Shown one piece after another: positions 17,560-28,900 of a stretch of 37,706 bases of DNA. The stretch comes from an uncultured Bacteroidales bacterium (lineage in GTDB: Bacteria > Bacteroidota > Bacteroidia > Bacteroidales > Paludibacteraceae): contig CACWNR010000018.1 in assembly GCA_902762355.1 (NCBI GenBank), forward strand, positions 1 to 37,706, given 5' to 3'. Each line of letters opens with the position of its first letter. Positions within the stretch are counted from its first letter, which is position 1. The translations under genes were made by a program, and so were the position numbers. The notes under the pieces are model-generated. The model was not told where the DNA came from. It ran no database searches and saw only the letters and a program-made list of their open reading frames with translations.

Positions 17560-19391
17560 GAAAACTATTTCTGTCAATCCTCTTTTTGATGTCCTGTGTG
17601 GCGATGTACGCCGCCCAGGCACAGGGTGCAACATGCTCCAATCCTATACCGTTAGGAGATAACTATAGCATGAATATTAGCGGACCATATCCGAAAACGG
17701 TGTGGTACACAGCTTGGACATTCGATCTGCCGCTGTCGGTTTATTTCGTTCCGGAGAACGGAGCGAGTGATCCGAAACCGGAGGTGGAGATGGACTTCAG
17801 TTGTACGTCCGGTTTCTATACGGACAGTATTTTGTGTAGCCTTTTTTGCACCAATAGCGGTACCGGTATCCAATTCGAATTGCCGCATAAACCGGCATTA
17901 CAGGTAGGTACCACGGATGAAGGAGATTTCTGCTATTACCTGGCTATCGGTAAGGAATATCGTGACCTGTTGCTGAAGACAGGTATCGATTATACCGTAC
18001 AGGTTTTTGTCAAGGTAACGTACAAATCGAATGGTTCCATTAGCATTGCCCCGGACGATATGTTTACCAGCTGTATGGATGGCGCGAAATTTATGCACTT
18101 GGGCGATACCGTACAGGTGAAGGCGCAAGATGCGGGTCGCCACGTCATTGTGCCTTATGTGCAGTGGCAGGAAGATTCTATCCGCTATGTATGGGAAGGT
18201 ACCCAAGAATGCAGAATTGCGATATCCAACAAATGTGATTTTGACCCTACTGACGCCGAGGACGGCAGTATTATCGATGCGGCCACGCTACAGCCTCTCC
18301 ACGATACGCTGAATGTGTCCAGTGCCTTGTTGCGCGAGTATGTTTCCAGTCCGGATTTCCCGAACGAGGCAGGTATGTATTTCGTCAAATGGTATAGTAC
18401 AGGCCCCGGAGTGCTGAAAGTGGAGCAGATTCCGATGGCGCCGCCTCAGGGTGGAGCCAAATTACTGCGATACGATAGAAGTGTTCCTATTGCTGCGAAT
18501 GATGTGGACGCCTTGTACGCAATCGCTTGTACTTGGGATACGGCTACAATCTTCACGACTCCGACTGATCATGTGTTTAAGATGTATATCGGCACAGGCC
18601 CTGATTTTACGCCGGAAACGGCTATTGCAACCTATCAGTTCCATGCCGACGATGATGGGCATTGGTTAGGCCTGCTGACACAAGAAATTAAGGCTCTGTG
18701 GGCGCAACAAACGGAGGGGCAGTACCTCTACGTGCGCTTTGAGTGCGCCGCTAAGACGACACTTACGCCTTCTATATGGGATGTACCGGAGTGTTTGGCG
18801 GGGGCGCAGGAGATCAAGCGCCCAAGTTCCACATTTGTCGTGTCTCCCGGAAGTTGGGGGGCCAAGTACTATCGTTTCTACTTTAGAGAATGGAGCGGGG
18901 GAGATATGACCTTCCGATGGACTCCCAGTACCGGAACATGTCCTACTTTCATCGGAGATAATTGTGACTTTGCACCGAATGGAAGCAATCCGCATGTGGT
19001 GGATTTCAAGGTTATTCTTAAAAACGGCTCTTGGACGATACCGGCAGCTGATATTGCTGCTGATTGGGTCGAAAGAGTGGATGGAGACGGATATCTCTAT
19101 ATCCGCTTCAATCCCGGTGCACAGGGCACGATGAAAGTCTCTACAACCGCACCCGACGAAGTCGATCCGGCGCCTATCGTCTATCCGGCTTCTACGATTC
19201 ATGTGGAATGCGGCGAACCGACTGCTGCAGGGCAGGAATATAGCATCCGCGTATCCACGGCGCAATCGCTGCATATCGATAATGGAACACCGTGGAATCA
19301 GGCACCCGGAGATACGCATACTGTTACTCTTCAGTCCGGTATGCATACGCTTTATGGCGCCAATGAAACGATACAAATTGAGGTTAAATAG
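17556..19391 (+). CDS. Secreted repeat protein with PPC-like N-terminus
   Basis: The signal peptide is clear (MRKLFLSILFLMSCVAMYAAQAQG). The N-terminal segment CSNPIPLGDNYSM, VWYTAWTFDLPLSVYF resembles pre-peptidase C-terminal (PPC) beta-sandwich domains. From about residue 200 there are repeating units of roughly 120-130 residues: CDFDP/CDFAP lines, and GMYFVKWY, QYLYVRFECA and GYLYIRFNPG lines that correspond to each other. The 611-residue protein has no T9SS-like ending; its last residues form a short beta-rich unit (QSGMHTLYGANETIQIEVK). It starts inside the previous stop codon. The role is probably extracellular or surface structural. I do not recognise a named family. Confidence 0.8.
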   Translation: MRKLFLSILFLMSCVAMYAAQAQGATCSNPIPLGDNYSMNISGPYPKTVWYTAWTFDLPLSVYFVPENGASDPKPEVEMDFSCTSGFYTDSILCSLFCTNSGTGIQFELPHKPALQVGTTDEGDFCYYLAIGKEYRDLLLKTGIDYTVQVFVKVTYKSNGSISIAPDDMFTSCMDGAKFMHLGDTVQVKAQDAGRHVIVPYVQWQEDSIRYVWEGTQECRIAISNKCDFDPTDAEDGSIIDAATLQPLHDTLNVSSALLREYVSSPDFPNEAGMYFVKWYSTGPGVLKVEQIPMAPPQGGAKLLRYDRSVPIAANDVDALYAIACTWDTATIFTTPTDHVFKMYIGTGPDFTPETAIATYQFHADDDGHWLGLLTQEIKALWAQQTEGQYLYVRFECAAKTTLTPSIWDVPECLAGAQEIKRPSSTFVVSPGSWGAKYYRFYFREWSGGDMTFRWTPSTGTCPTFIGDNCDFAPNGSNPHVVDFKVILKNGSWTIPAADIAADWVERVDGDGYLYIRFNPGAQGTMKVSTTAPDEVDPAPIVYPASTIHVECGEPTAAGQEYSIRVSTAQSLHIDNGTPWNQAPGDTHTVTLQSGMHTLYGANETIQIEVK

Positions 19392-19431
19392 AATGATTTT
19401 GTACATTTTTATCGTAAAAAAGTAAAAAAGA

Positions 19432-19503
19432 TTTGTGTATTTCAAAAAATATTTGTATTTTTGCACGATTTTTATGCACACGTATATACACACGCGAGAA
19501 ACA
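19432..19503 (+). promoter_or_regulatory. Promoter and leader of the second surface operon
   Basis: TTTG (19432-19435), a 20-base spacer and TATTTTTG (19456-19463) match the Bacteroidetes promoter form exactly. The leader ACGTATATACACACGCGAG at 19481-19499 aligns with ACGCATATATACGCGAG before rhuM at 2934-2950. Only a weak TGCA/TGCA stem replaces the GC-rich hairpin. This marks a new transcription unit that may share control with the rhuM-adhesin unit. Confidence 0.7.
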
Positions 19504-21069
19504 GTGGCGAGTAAAAAGCACATAGGATGGGGTATCATGGCTCTGGTCATGTGCTTGCTCGTGCCTGTTTTTTCGTACGCGCAGGCGAGCTATGCGCACG
19601 TTCAACTGGGCGCGAATTATGCCAACGCGTATAACGTTCAAGATACCGTTACGGCTACCGTGGAGGATGGCGATGCGAACTTCTTCAAGCTCGCTGCCCT
19701 TCATCTGCCGGCAACCGTATGCTATTTCTCTGATTCCGTTTTTGGTCCGCTTCCTGTTCTGGTGAAGGTAATCGGTATGGATTCGATGCCGGCTGTTCAA
19801 GTAGTGGAGAACTGCCGTACCGGTTGGCGTTGGGAGCTGCCTGCTGCAGCAGAGGATGAGGATGTCCGTTATCTCTATTTCTCAGCACATGAGAACGGCG
19901 CAACGGCGGAGATTCGTCCGTTTGTGTGCCATCCGATCAGTACCACTGATGAACCGGCTACGGCTTGCGGTGAGTTCGTTTGGGGTGACCTAACCATCGA
20001 AGAGTCCGGTACCTATACCCAGACCTTTACTGCGGCTAACGGATGCGACAGCATCGTGACCCGAACCATCACCATTGGGCATGAGAGCGACCCGACGACG
20101 GATGTGGTAGTGGCATACGAAAGTTATACATGGATTGACGGCCAGACCTATACGCAGTCCGGCAGCAGCATCTGCACGAAGACCAATATCGAGGGTTGTG
20201 ATTCGATTGTGAATCTGCAACTCACCATCCGTCATCTCAAGAAAGATACGACGCGAAGCACGCTCTGCTCGAATCGCACGCCGTATAGCTGGCGCGGTCA
20301 AGAGTTCTCGGAGAGCATGGTCTATACGCTCGATACCATCAAGAGTGCTACCTCCGACGTGGATACGCTCTATACCCTGGATCTTACGGTCAATCCGACT
20401 ACCAGCGAGGATGTGTATAAGACTGTAGAGGGCGAGAGTTATGTAGGTCTCTGCGGCGTATATGACAAGAGCGGCGAATACACCTGCATCATCCCGAATC
20501 ACTATGGCTGCGATTCGACCATTATTCTGCATCTGACGCTTATCAAACCTGAGGAACCCATTGATACGGTAATCAGCTATTTCTGCACCAAGAGCGGTAT
20601 CGTGGAGCATGTGGATACGACGTCCGACCCGCGGATATGGTACAAATCCTATATCTACGTCAAGCCGACGCAGGAGATGTACCTGAAAGGATCGCTCACC
20701 CACGCAACCGATGACGGTGCAGACGTGAACTTCCGTACCATAGAGGCGAATCTCGATGCGTATTACGTTGAGCCGCTTATGCCGGTAACGACTATCTTCT
20801 GGCGCTACCAGCCGCGTGGTGGGGCTTCTCTGGAAGAATTGAACATCGAGGTGAACCAACCGCAATGGGTGGCTGCCGGTACGATATCAATGGAGATTCA
20901 ATTCCTTTGCGGCCAGCGTTATTACGGTAGTTTTACGGTAGGTGCCAAAGATCAGGCGATTGACCAAATGCAAAGCGGGGAGATGCCGGTCAAATACGTA
21001 GAGAACGGTCAGGTAGTCATCATCCGCGGAGGTATCAAATATAATCTGTTAGGAACAAGAATCCAATAA
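19504..21069 (+). CDS. Secreted protein with GCDS repeats and short T9SS-like C-terminal motif
   Basis: I place the start at GTG 19504, because the preceding bases are the shared leader and transcription should begin near 19470. ATG 19474 and ATG 19537 are alternatives. The signal peptide core is MALVMCLLVPVFSYAQA. An N-terminal beta-rich domain is followed by at least three units typical of Bacteroidetes surface proteins: W-x-G/D, T-Y-T, NGCDSIVTRTITI, EGCDSIVNLQLTI, YGCDSTIILHLTL (residues about 140-360). A further beta domain then leads to the ending VVIIRGGIKYNLLGTRI, which matches the ends of the giant protein and of the next protein. It is therefore a likely T9SS cargo of 521 residues. 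Confidence 0.82.
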   Translation: MASKKHIGWGIMALVMCLLVPVFSYAQASYAHVQLGANYANAYNVQDTVTATVEDGDANFFKLAALHLPATVCYFSDSVFGPLPVLVKVIGMDSMPAVQVVENCRTGWRWELPAAAEDEDVRYLYFSAHENGATAEIRPFVCHPISTTDEPATACGEFVWGDLTIEESGTYTQTFTAANGCDSIVTRTITIGHESDPTTDVVVAYESYTWIDGQTYTQSGSSICTKTNIEGCDSIVNLQLTIRHLKKDTTRSTLCSNRTPYSWRGQEFSESMVYTLDTIKSATSDVDTLYTLDLTVNPTTSEDVYKTVEGESYVGLCGVYDKSGEYTCIIPNHYGCDSTIILHLTLIKPEEPIDTVISYFCTKSGIVEHVDTTSDPRIWYKSYIYVKPTQEMYLKGSLTHATDDGADVNFRTIEANLDAYYVEPLMPVTTIFWRYQPRGGASLEELNIEVNQPQWVAAGTISMEIQFLCGQRYYGSFTVGAKDQAIDQMQSGEMPVKYVENGQVVIIRGGIKYNLLGTRIQ

Positions 21070-22943
21070 TGAAACGCATACTATACATACTCCTTTTATT
21101 CGTTGCTGCCAATACTTATGCGCAGCAAAACGCACCGCAACAACAGTTGGAAGGTAAATGCTGGGGAGATCTGCCCGGCTATCCGTACTATTACTGCGAA
21201 TGTACGAACGAGGCCATTGATTTTGCTTTCCCGCTGCAATTGGAGCTCACGGATACCATGTGGTACAAGACCACCATTGATGTGATGCGGCAAGGCCTTA
21301 GTGCGTATTGGTTCTCCGACGTATCCGTTACTTTTGAGGTATATGCGTTCTGCTCCAGCGAAGGACCGACAATCACCATGACTGTCGGCGGGAACCGTAT
21401 GAAGGAGATGGCTGTGGAGGAAATCAACCGGCGATTGGATGAGATGGGCGATATGGCGGATATGATCGGCAAAGTGCTGTTTCCGCGTATTCGCGTCTAT
21501 CCGAGAAATGGCACAGGTACGGTGTACTGCTATCCGTATGATCAGGGACCGCGTTCTACCTGCGAGAACACCCTCCCGCTTATCCCGCGTATGACCTATG
21601 TCTGCGACACTACCGAGGAGGTGTATGAACTCACGCCGGCACGGATCAATTCCTATGGTCGCGGATTCATCCATTGGAAGCAGAAAAACAATCTGCCGGC
21701 AACGATCCGTCTGACCCAAGACTCCTGCAACGGCGCAGAGATGGCTAACGTCACGCTGAGCGACTCGCTGCACGTCTATGTGTTGGATTCGATTCAGATG
21801 AAAGCGGCCAAACAAGCCGGACGCAGTATCTTCGTACATGTGAGTCATCCGGAAGGATATGTAGGACGTCTGATCTATCACAATACACTCATATGGGATG
21901 CACAAATCGTGGATACAGCGCTGTGTCAGGGCCTGTCCATCCAGTTGCCGGATACGGTGCTCAAAGAGACTACCTACTATCCGAACGATATCGTATGGGT
22001 AGGCGGCGATACTTTGTCGCTGACAGCGTATAACTTGACCGTTGAGCCTCCGACGCCGCAATACGATACGCTGCGTCTTAAGATTTCCAGGATGCCGTAT
22101 AGCTATAAAAACAATATCATCCCTAAAGGAGGTTTTGGTGATTATGACTTTACGGTACGCTCGCCCAATAAGTGCGATGAGCGCTGGTTGGTGCACGTAG
22201 AGCACAAGATCGATACCATCTCGACGGTTGTGAACCAAACGCTTTGTCAGGGAAAGACCTTTACTGCGAGCGGTATCACCTATGAGCGTGACACGGTGAT
22301 CAAAGACTCGATCTGGAAAGATGCCGACACCTATGAGATGCGCGATATCACCCTGCATTTCAGCGAACCGGAACTGGAGTACGATACGGTCTCGATTGCG
22401 CCGAGTAAGATGACGGTTAACGGCTATTGGTACGCCGGTCTGGGCGTAGTAATCAGAGGTTATGGCGACACCCTCATCGTAAAGAAGCAGCGCAACCAAT
22501 GTACCCGTATAATCCAGCTCCATGTGGATCAAGACATCCGTATCATCGAAGGCGATACGACGTTTACCACCTGTATGGGTAAAACGATCATGATAGGTAG
22601 CCGGATTTTTGAAAAGGATACCACAATCTACGACACACTCTTGGTGGACGGCGATACATGGCAGGCCGGTAATATAGCAATCCGGTTTAACGAACCGGAA
22701 CTGGAGTACGATACCGTTCTGACAACGCCGGAACTGCCGGAGGGAGATACGCTACTCATCGTCACCGCCGAAGGACAGTGTACCCGCTGGATTCAGATGC
22801 ATGTAAAGGCTCCGGAAGGACTGAATGAGGTGGTAGATCCGGCTGAAGAAAAAGCCTATAAATACCTGGATAAGGGTACGCTCTATATACGACGCAAAGG
22901 ACAAGATTACGACCTTTTAGGTCGTCCTATACATAGACAATAA
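21069..22943 (+). CDS. Secreted protein with short T9SS-like C-terminal motif
   Basis: The start shares one base with the previous stop (TAATG), so translation is coupled. The signal peptide is MKRILYILLLFVAANTYAQQ. A Cys-containing N-terminal domain (CWGDLPGYPYYYCEC, DTMWYKTTIDV) resembles the WYK units of neighbouring proteins. Later there are paired repeats beginning TLCQG and TTCMGK, each followed by a line ending EPELEYDTV (about residues 420-450 and 540-555). The C-terminus LYIRRKGQDYDLLGRPI aligns with those of the giant protein and the preceding protein. It has 624 residues and no enzymatic motif. It is probably a surface-displayed structural protein or ligand exported by T9SS. Confidence 0.82.
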   Translation: MKRILYILLLFVAANTYAQQNAPQQQLEGKCWGDLPGYPYYYCECTNEAIDFAFPLQLELTDTMWYKTTIDVMRQGLSAYWFSDVSVTFEVYAFCSSEGPTITMTVGGNRMKEMAVEEINRRLDEMGDMADMIGKVLFPRIRVYPRNGTGTVYCYPYDQGPRSTCENTLPLIPRMTYVCDTTEEVYELTPARINSYGRGFIHWKQKNNLPATIRLTQDSCNGAEMANVTLSDSLHVYVLDSIQMKAAKQAGRSIFVHVSHPEGYVGRLIYHNTLIWDAQIVDTALCQGLSIQLPDTVLKETTYYPNDIVWVGGDTLSLTAYNLTVEPPTPQYDTLRLKISRMPYSYKNNIIPKGGFGDYDFTVRSPNKCDERWLVHVEHKIDTISTVVNQTLCQGKTFTASGITYERDTVIKDSIWKDADTYEMRDITLHFSEPELEYDTVSIAPSKMTVNGYWYAGLGVVIRGYGDTLIVKKQRNQCTRIIQLHVDQDIRIIEGDTTFTTCMGKTIMIGSRIFEKDTTIYDTLLVDGDTWQAGNIAIRFNEPELEYDTVLTTPELPEGDTLLIVTAEGQCTRWIQMHVKAPEGLNEVVDPAEEKAYKYLDKGTLYIRRKGQDYDLLGRPIHRQ

Positions 22944-22988
22944 CAAAACAAAATTAATTAACAGATTTATTAACTAAAATTCAACTCT

Positions 22989-25900
22989 ATGAAGAAATTT
23001 CTTACATTAGTTGTTGCATTGGTAATGGTCATCCCGATGATGGCTGTCGGCCGTAATGACGGTTCTACCAAAGCCAATGCGATCGACTTTAGTTGGGATT
23101 CCGTGATGACGCATCCGGCTGGTACGAAATGGTATCACGTAGATTTGGCTCCGCTCTATGAAGAGGAGACTCCTGCGTTGAACCTGTTTCTTGCCAACAA
23201 GGATCCGTTTAATGACGCGAACACGAGTTTGAAGGCTACCGTAGCCGGACAGACGGACGAGAAATCGTTTACGATCCATCCGAAACAGCAGCGCGTATGG
23301 TCTGCTAACGCTACGATGCTGATTCGTCTCCAGCAGAAAGAGATTTACCTCACGCTGACTTCGGATCGCGAGGTAAAGATGAGTGCGCGTGTCTTTGAGG
23401 CACAGGATCTCGATGAGACTTGTACGGATGCGTTGTCATTCAACTGGGGTACCGGTATTACGAAACCTGCCGGTGTACCGGTTTGGTACAAAGTGAACAT
23501 TACCGAAGCACGTAAAAAGGATTCACTTGACGTGTGTGTTGTAGTAAAGAACGACGGTACGGGTCCGTTAACCCTCCATGCCGGTCAGTCGCTTGACTGT
23601 CCGTCCAGTGGTGTAACCAGACGTACGATTGAGCTGGAAGCAGGTGCCACCTTGCGTGATACTATTCCGAACTCGGCTCTGAGCGGAATGGCATACGACG
23701 AATTGTTCGTGAGCCTGGAGAACAACCAGCCGATTACGGTTACAACTGAGTATGCGAAGCGTCCTTTAATTCCCGTTATGCCGCCAGATATACTCACATA
23801 CACTGAGAAAGAGGTGCCTACAGAGAGGATCGCTACCGATACCATGATGTACAAGAGAGACACCACGCTGTTGACGGCCGGTCAAACGTACTACTTCAAG
23901 TACGATGTGAAGAAGATGAACGCGTTCAAGAAATATGAGCCGGAGTTCACGTTCCGCAACAAGGGCGGAGTAACCGGTTCGATTGGCCGCAAGATGGCCT
24001 TCTCAGTGCCGGCTTCTGTAGCGCAAGGAAATACGCTTGAGTTGGCGCCGGAGGAGGAGTCTGTTGAGGTTTTGGCCAAGAACACCTTGATCGGTTTGGA
24101 GGCAGATTACATCTATGTGAAGCTGACTCCGGCCACAGACATGTGGTTGATCAGCCGCTTCAAACACATCCGTGAAGGTAAGGCTTGTAAGACCAATATC
24201 GACTTCAACTGGGAAGAAGGTAACCGTCAGGAAGCGCTTACGACTCAGTGGTATGCCATCGGTTTGAAAGAGGCAAAGGCCGAAATGAAAGATCTGCAGG
24301 TATATGTGGAGAACCAGGGTGCCGGTAAGGCGAACCTCAAGGCTTCGCTTGCTTTCTCCTGCCCGTATATCGATGTACAGGAGATTACCCGTAATATCGA
24401 AGTAGGTGACACCGCTCATACGCGTTTGGCTTATTCTACTTACGCTATGATGAGCGACACCGTTTACATTGGTTTGGAGACCAACCAAGAGGTTAAGTTC
24501 TGGGTAGAGCTCACCGATGCAAAGAAGCAGGCTGTAGTGGATACCATCTGTGAGCAAGCCAAGACATTCAACTGGGCTGAAGGAGACACGCTGAGCGCCG
24601 ATACGACGATGTGGTTCCTGATCGATATGAAAGTAGCTCGCGAAAAAGCAGCTAAGTTCCCGACTATCTTCGTGCAGAACGAAAGTTCTACTGCTGCTGC
24701 TAAGATCACGGCAGAGCTCTCACTCGAGTGTCCGGATAGCATTGAGAACCAAAAACGCTCGCTCACCATCGAAGCGAACGGTTCGTACAGCAAAACGCTG
24801 TCGAGTAACATGTTCTCGAATATTAAGAAAGATACCGTTTATCTCAAGGTGTATTCGACCCAAAAGATCTCTATGCAGATTCGTCTGAATGAAGAGGCTG
24901 AGGGTACGAGTTGCTCGTCCGCTATTCCGTTTAACTGGACTTCCGGTAACAACCAGAAAGCAAACGAGAACCTGTGGTACAAAGTGGATCTCAGACAAAT
25001 CGGAAGCAAGGAGGACCTCGAGCTTACGATAGAGAACAAGGCCGATGTGGCTTGCACCGGTGCAGGTCAGTTGACGCTGGGTTGTCCGGATGAAGATGCG
25101 CCGTCTGTGCAGAACTTCACTTTGGCGGCTCACGAGACAAAGACGATCTTCCACCCGCATAGCATTCTGTGGTTAGCTCCGGCAGATAGCATTATCTATA
25201 TCAACCTGCAAGGTTCGACAGCGCTGCACATCAGTGCAAAGCGCGTAGCTGCAGATCCTTTCCCGTCGATCACAGGCGCAGGTCTGACGCTCGATACGCT
25301 GCTGCTCGATACGCCGGATTTCACGACGCAGACCGTGGATACGGCTTGGTATATCGTAACTAAAGAAGAAGTAGCGCGCGTACGCACGGCGAACCAGACT
25401 GACCCGCAGACTCCGGTCATCCATCTGCAGAACAACGATGCTGCGGCATTTGATGTAACCATCGAGGCTGCCTTCGGTTTCCCGGTGGAGGAGAAGATGA
25501 TCAGCCAGACCATTACCGTACCGGCCGGTACCTCGTATGCGCATACGCTGGATTATAAACTGTTCATGCAGGCTATCAAAAAGTACGACTCTATTGTTGT
25601 CCGGATTGGCATTCCTGCAGGTGTAGCAGGATCCGGCAAATTCAGTTTCCGCTCCGGTATGGATCAGGCATATGGTGGTAACACCCGTCAGTCCGCTATT
25701 CCGGTAATCCTGGGCAAACGCTATGCACAGTCGCCGAATACCGAGATGTGGTACAAACTCAAAACGCAGGATATCAAGAAAGATAAGACCTTGTACAACA
25801 AGCGCCTTTGGGTTTCTACTAAGAACGCAGGTAAAGGTGATGCGGAAGTGACAGTTTCTGTTTACGAGGGTTTGCTCTCCAATGAGGATATCTTGGAGTC

Positions 25901-28900
25901 CTATGGTGTAGGTGACTATCGTAAACGTACGATTAAGAAAGGCGAGAGCAAGTCGCATGACGTTCCGGCTCAAGCTGTATATGCAGTAGGTGACGGTGAG
26001 TTCTATATCTTGCTCCGTACCACTGACTCGCTCGTATTCGAGACGAAGTTCAGCGGCACTTATGCACCGATCACTCCGGATCCGAAGCAGCAAGAAGCTA
26101 CACTGCTTGTACCGAATGTAGAGTACCTTGTTCCTGCTAACCAGGAGACATGGTTCATGGCTTGTATCCCGTACTTGCAGAATAACTACACCTATACCGA
26201 TTCGGCTAAATTAGCGTACGAAGTGAACGGAAAGGCTACTATCGAAGCTACCTTTACGTTCCAGGATACGATGAACTGCCAGATGCCGGTTCGTAAACGT
26301 ACGATCAATAGAGGCGGTGGCCTCCGCAAAGGCACCAAACCGCTTCGCGAATTGATTGAGAAGGGCATCAAGAAAGCCGGCTATACGTTTGATTTCTCGA
26401 GTACGGCACCAAGCTTCATGGATAGTTTGTTGCACCGCTACATTACGAAGGACTCGATTACCGGTTATGTACGCATCAAGTCCGACAAAGACCTCAAGGT
26501 AAAACTCATCTTGGAGCAGAAAACCGGTTTGGTGGATTGCGGTACCAACCCGATGGCATTCGACTGGGAGCATGGTAACGTGAACCCCGCTGATCAAGAG
26601 ACTTGGTATCACGTACGTCTTGATTCCATTCTTATTCCGGATACCTGCGATCTCCGTATCCATGTGGATAACTGGAGCACAGAGGCTTCTGACACGATTG
26701 ATGCAGATCTCTATTTCGACTGCAACGACCCGGCTACGAAGTCCAAAGGATACAAACTGCCGGCTAATGGCAAGGACTCGATCGATATCGACCGTGACAT
26801 CATGCAGCAGTTCAAGTGGGCTGACCTCATCATCGACTTCAAGTCCGACCAGGCTACTCATATCTGGGCTGAGTTGATTCCGGATACGCCGCGCGATACG
26901 CTGCGCGATACCATCGTAGCCTATGTATGTCAGGATGGAACGTACCTTGATACGATTACGAATATATCGCACGATATCAATGCTTATACCACTTGGTATG
27001 ACACGGTTGAATTCCAGGATGGCGTGGTAATGAAGGATTCTATCACATTGTTCCAGATTCACCCAATGGTTCTGCCGGAGGCTTTGACTGTTACGCAAAT
27101 GCAAGATCAAGGTTTTGCTCCGCTGTTGGCACAAGGTATGCGGTTGTTCGTTGACTCGTCGTGCACCAAACTGACGGATTACTACCGCACTATGGGTACT
27201 ACGTACGACACGATTATGCATATCGATACCGTTTATTGGGGTAAGCCGAAATACAAATCAGACGGTAGCATCTATGATAATGCGCATAATCCGCTTGATT
27301 TGTCCTATTGGTATCAGAAGACCGATACGATAGACTCTCTCATGCTTGTGATCCAAGCAGCGAATGGTGTAGGCGAGTGCGGTTATATATCTCATACGCT
27401 GCGCGTCTTCCCGATTGAGGATTACAAGTACGCTAAGAAGGATAGTGTTATGTGTCCGCCGCTTCCGGCAAAGAACCCGGATACCTTGGGCTACTACTTG
27501 GTTACCGATACGCTCAGCTTGCCGCGTCGCATTGATACCGTGGTTACTTATGTAGCTCGCGTATTCCCGACGATGTACGATCAAACCACGATAACAGTCG
27601 CTCCGGTTGTAGTCAACGGTAAAGCTATTGACGTCTCTGTTTCGACGCCGTCGCTGCAATATGATTTCGATAATCAAGTGGTGTCTGACCCGCTTGTGAT
27701 GACCGTAACGAATATCGTATGGGAGGTTAAGCCCGCTACCGGTGCATGGCAAGCACTGCCGTATAATGTAGCAATCGACGAGGATGGCCCGTTGGCTATG
27801 CGTTATACCATCACGACGGAATGTAATCAGGACTCTACCAGTGCGATCTTTGCATATCCGCTCAGTCCGTGCTATGTTAGCACCAGCGACACAACTGTTG
27901 GTACTGGTACCAGCGCTGATCCGTATGTATGTGATTCCTACACATGGCATGGAAAGACGTATACAGTGAGTGGTAATTATGACGACACTATCCCCAACGC
28001 ATGTGGTAATGACTCGATTATTACTCTCCACTTGACGCTCCATCATGCGACATCCAGTGTAGATCCTGTTGAAGGAAAGGATTGCTCGTCTTACTATTGG
28101 GCTGATGCAGATACTACCATCAAGACTATCGGTACGCACAACTACACGCACAAGTTCTCTACTATCTATGGTTGTGACTCGGTTGTAACGAAGACGATCA
28201 CGGTTTACAAACCGGATACGGTAGAAGTGACCAAAGCTCCTGTCTGCAACCTGTATGAGTGGAAAGAGGCAGATACGACCATCATCGATGGCGGTACGAA
28301 CACTTACCGGCACGTATTTACCAATCAGTATGGTTGCGACTCTGTGGTTGATTTGACCGTTACGATCAATGTTCCGTATCAGGCTACATTGAGTCTCAAG
28401 GCTTATTATGGTGATCGTATCATCATGATCAACCGTAATGAGATCAACGCTATCTCTGCGGAATGGCAACTCGACTCGCTCGGTCTCGAGCATCCGGAGT
28501 ATGTTGAGTGGTACTATATCAGTGCAGCCGGTGACACGACCCACTTGGATAACGGTTATGATTACGGTTATTACTACACCTTAGAGAGTGGTGATCCGCT
28601 GCCGGCAGGTCAGTACTTCGCAAAGATCGATATCCCGGCTGTTGCAAGTAATCCGTGTGGTGCAATGGGTCAAACGATCGTGTACACCGTAACCGGCGCT
28701 GCTGCCGCTCCGGCACTCGTGCCGTCGCTTGCACGCCCGGGTGAGGAAGTACATGTGATCAACCTCGATCCGACTCAGGAAACGATCATCCGCGTCTATA
28801 CGACCGAAGGCTTGCTGCACGCAAGTTATAAGGCGTTCGGCGAGACCTCGTACACCATCAAGGCCGCTAACGACCACGGATTCTATCTCGTTGAACTGAG

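Noticed and set aside
21096-22532. Minus-strand open frame of 478 codons
   Set aside because: It lies wholly opposite a secreted-protein gene with a signal peptide and T9SS-like end; the antisense product has no recognisable motif.
27258-28544. Minus-strand open frame of 428 codons
   Set aside because: It is opposite the C-terminal part of the 1984-residue protein, with composition typical of an antisense shadow.
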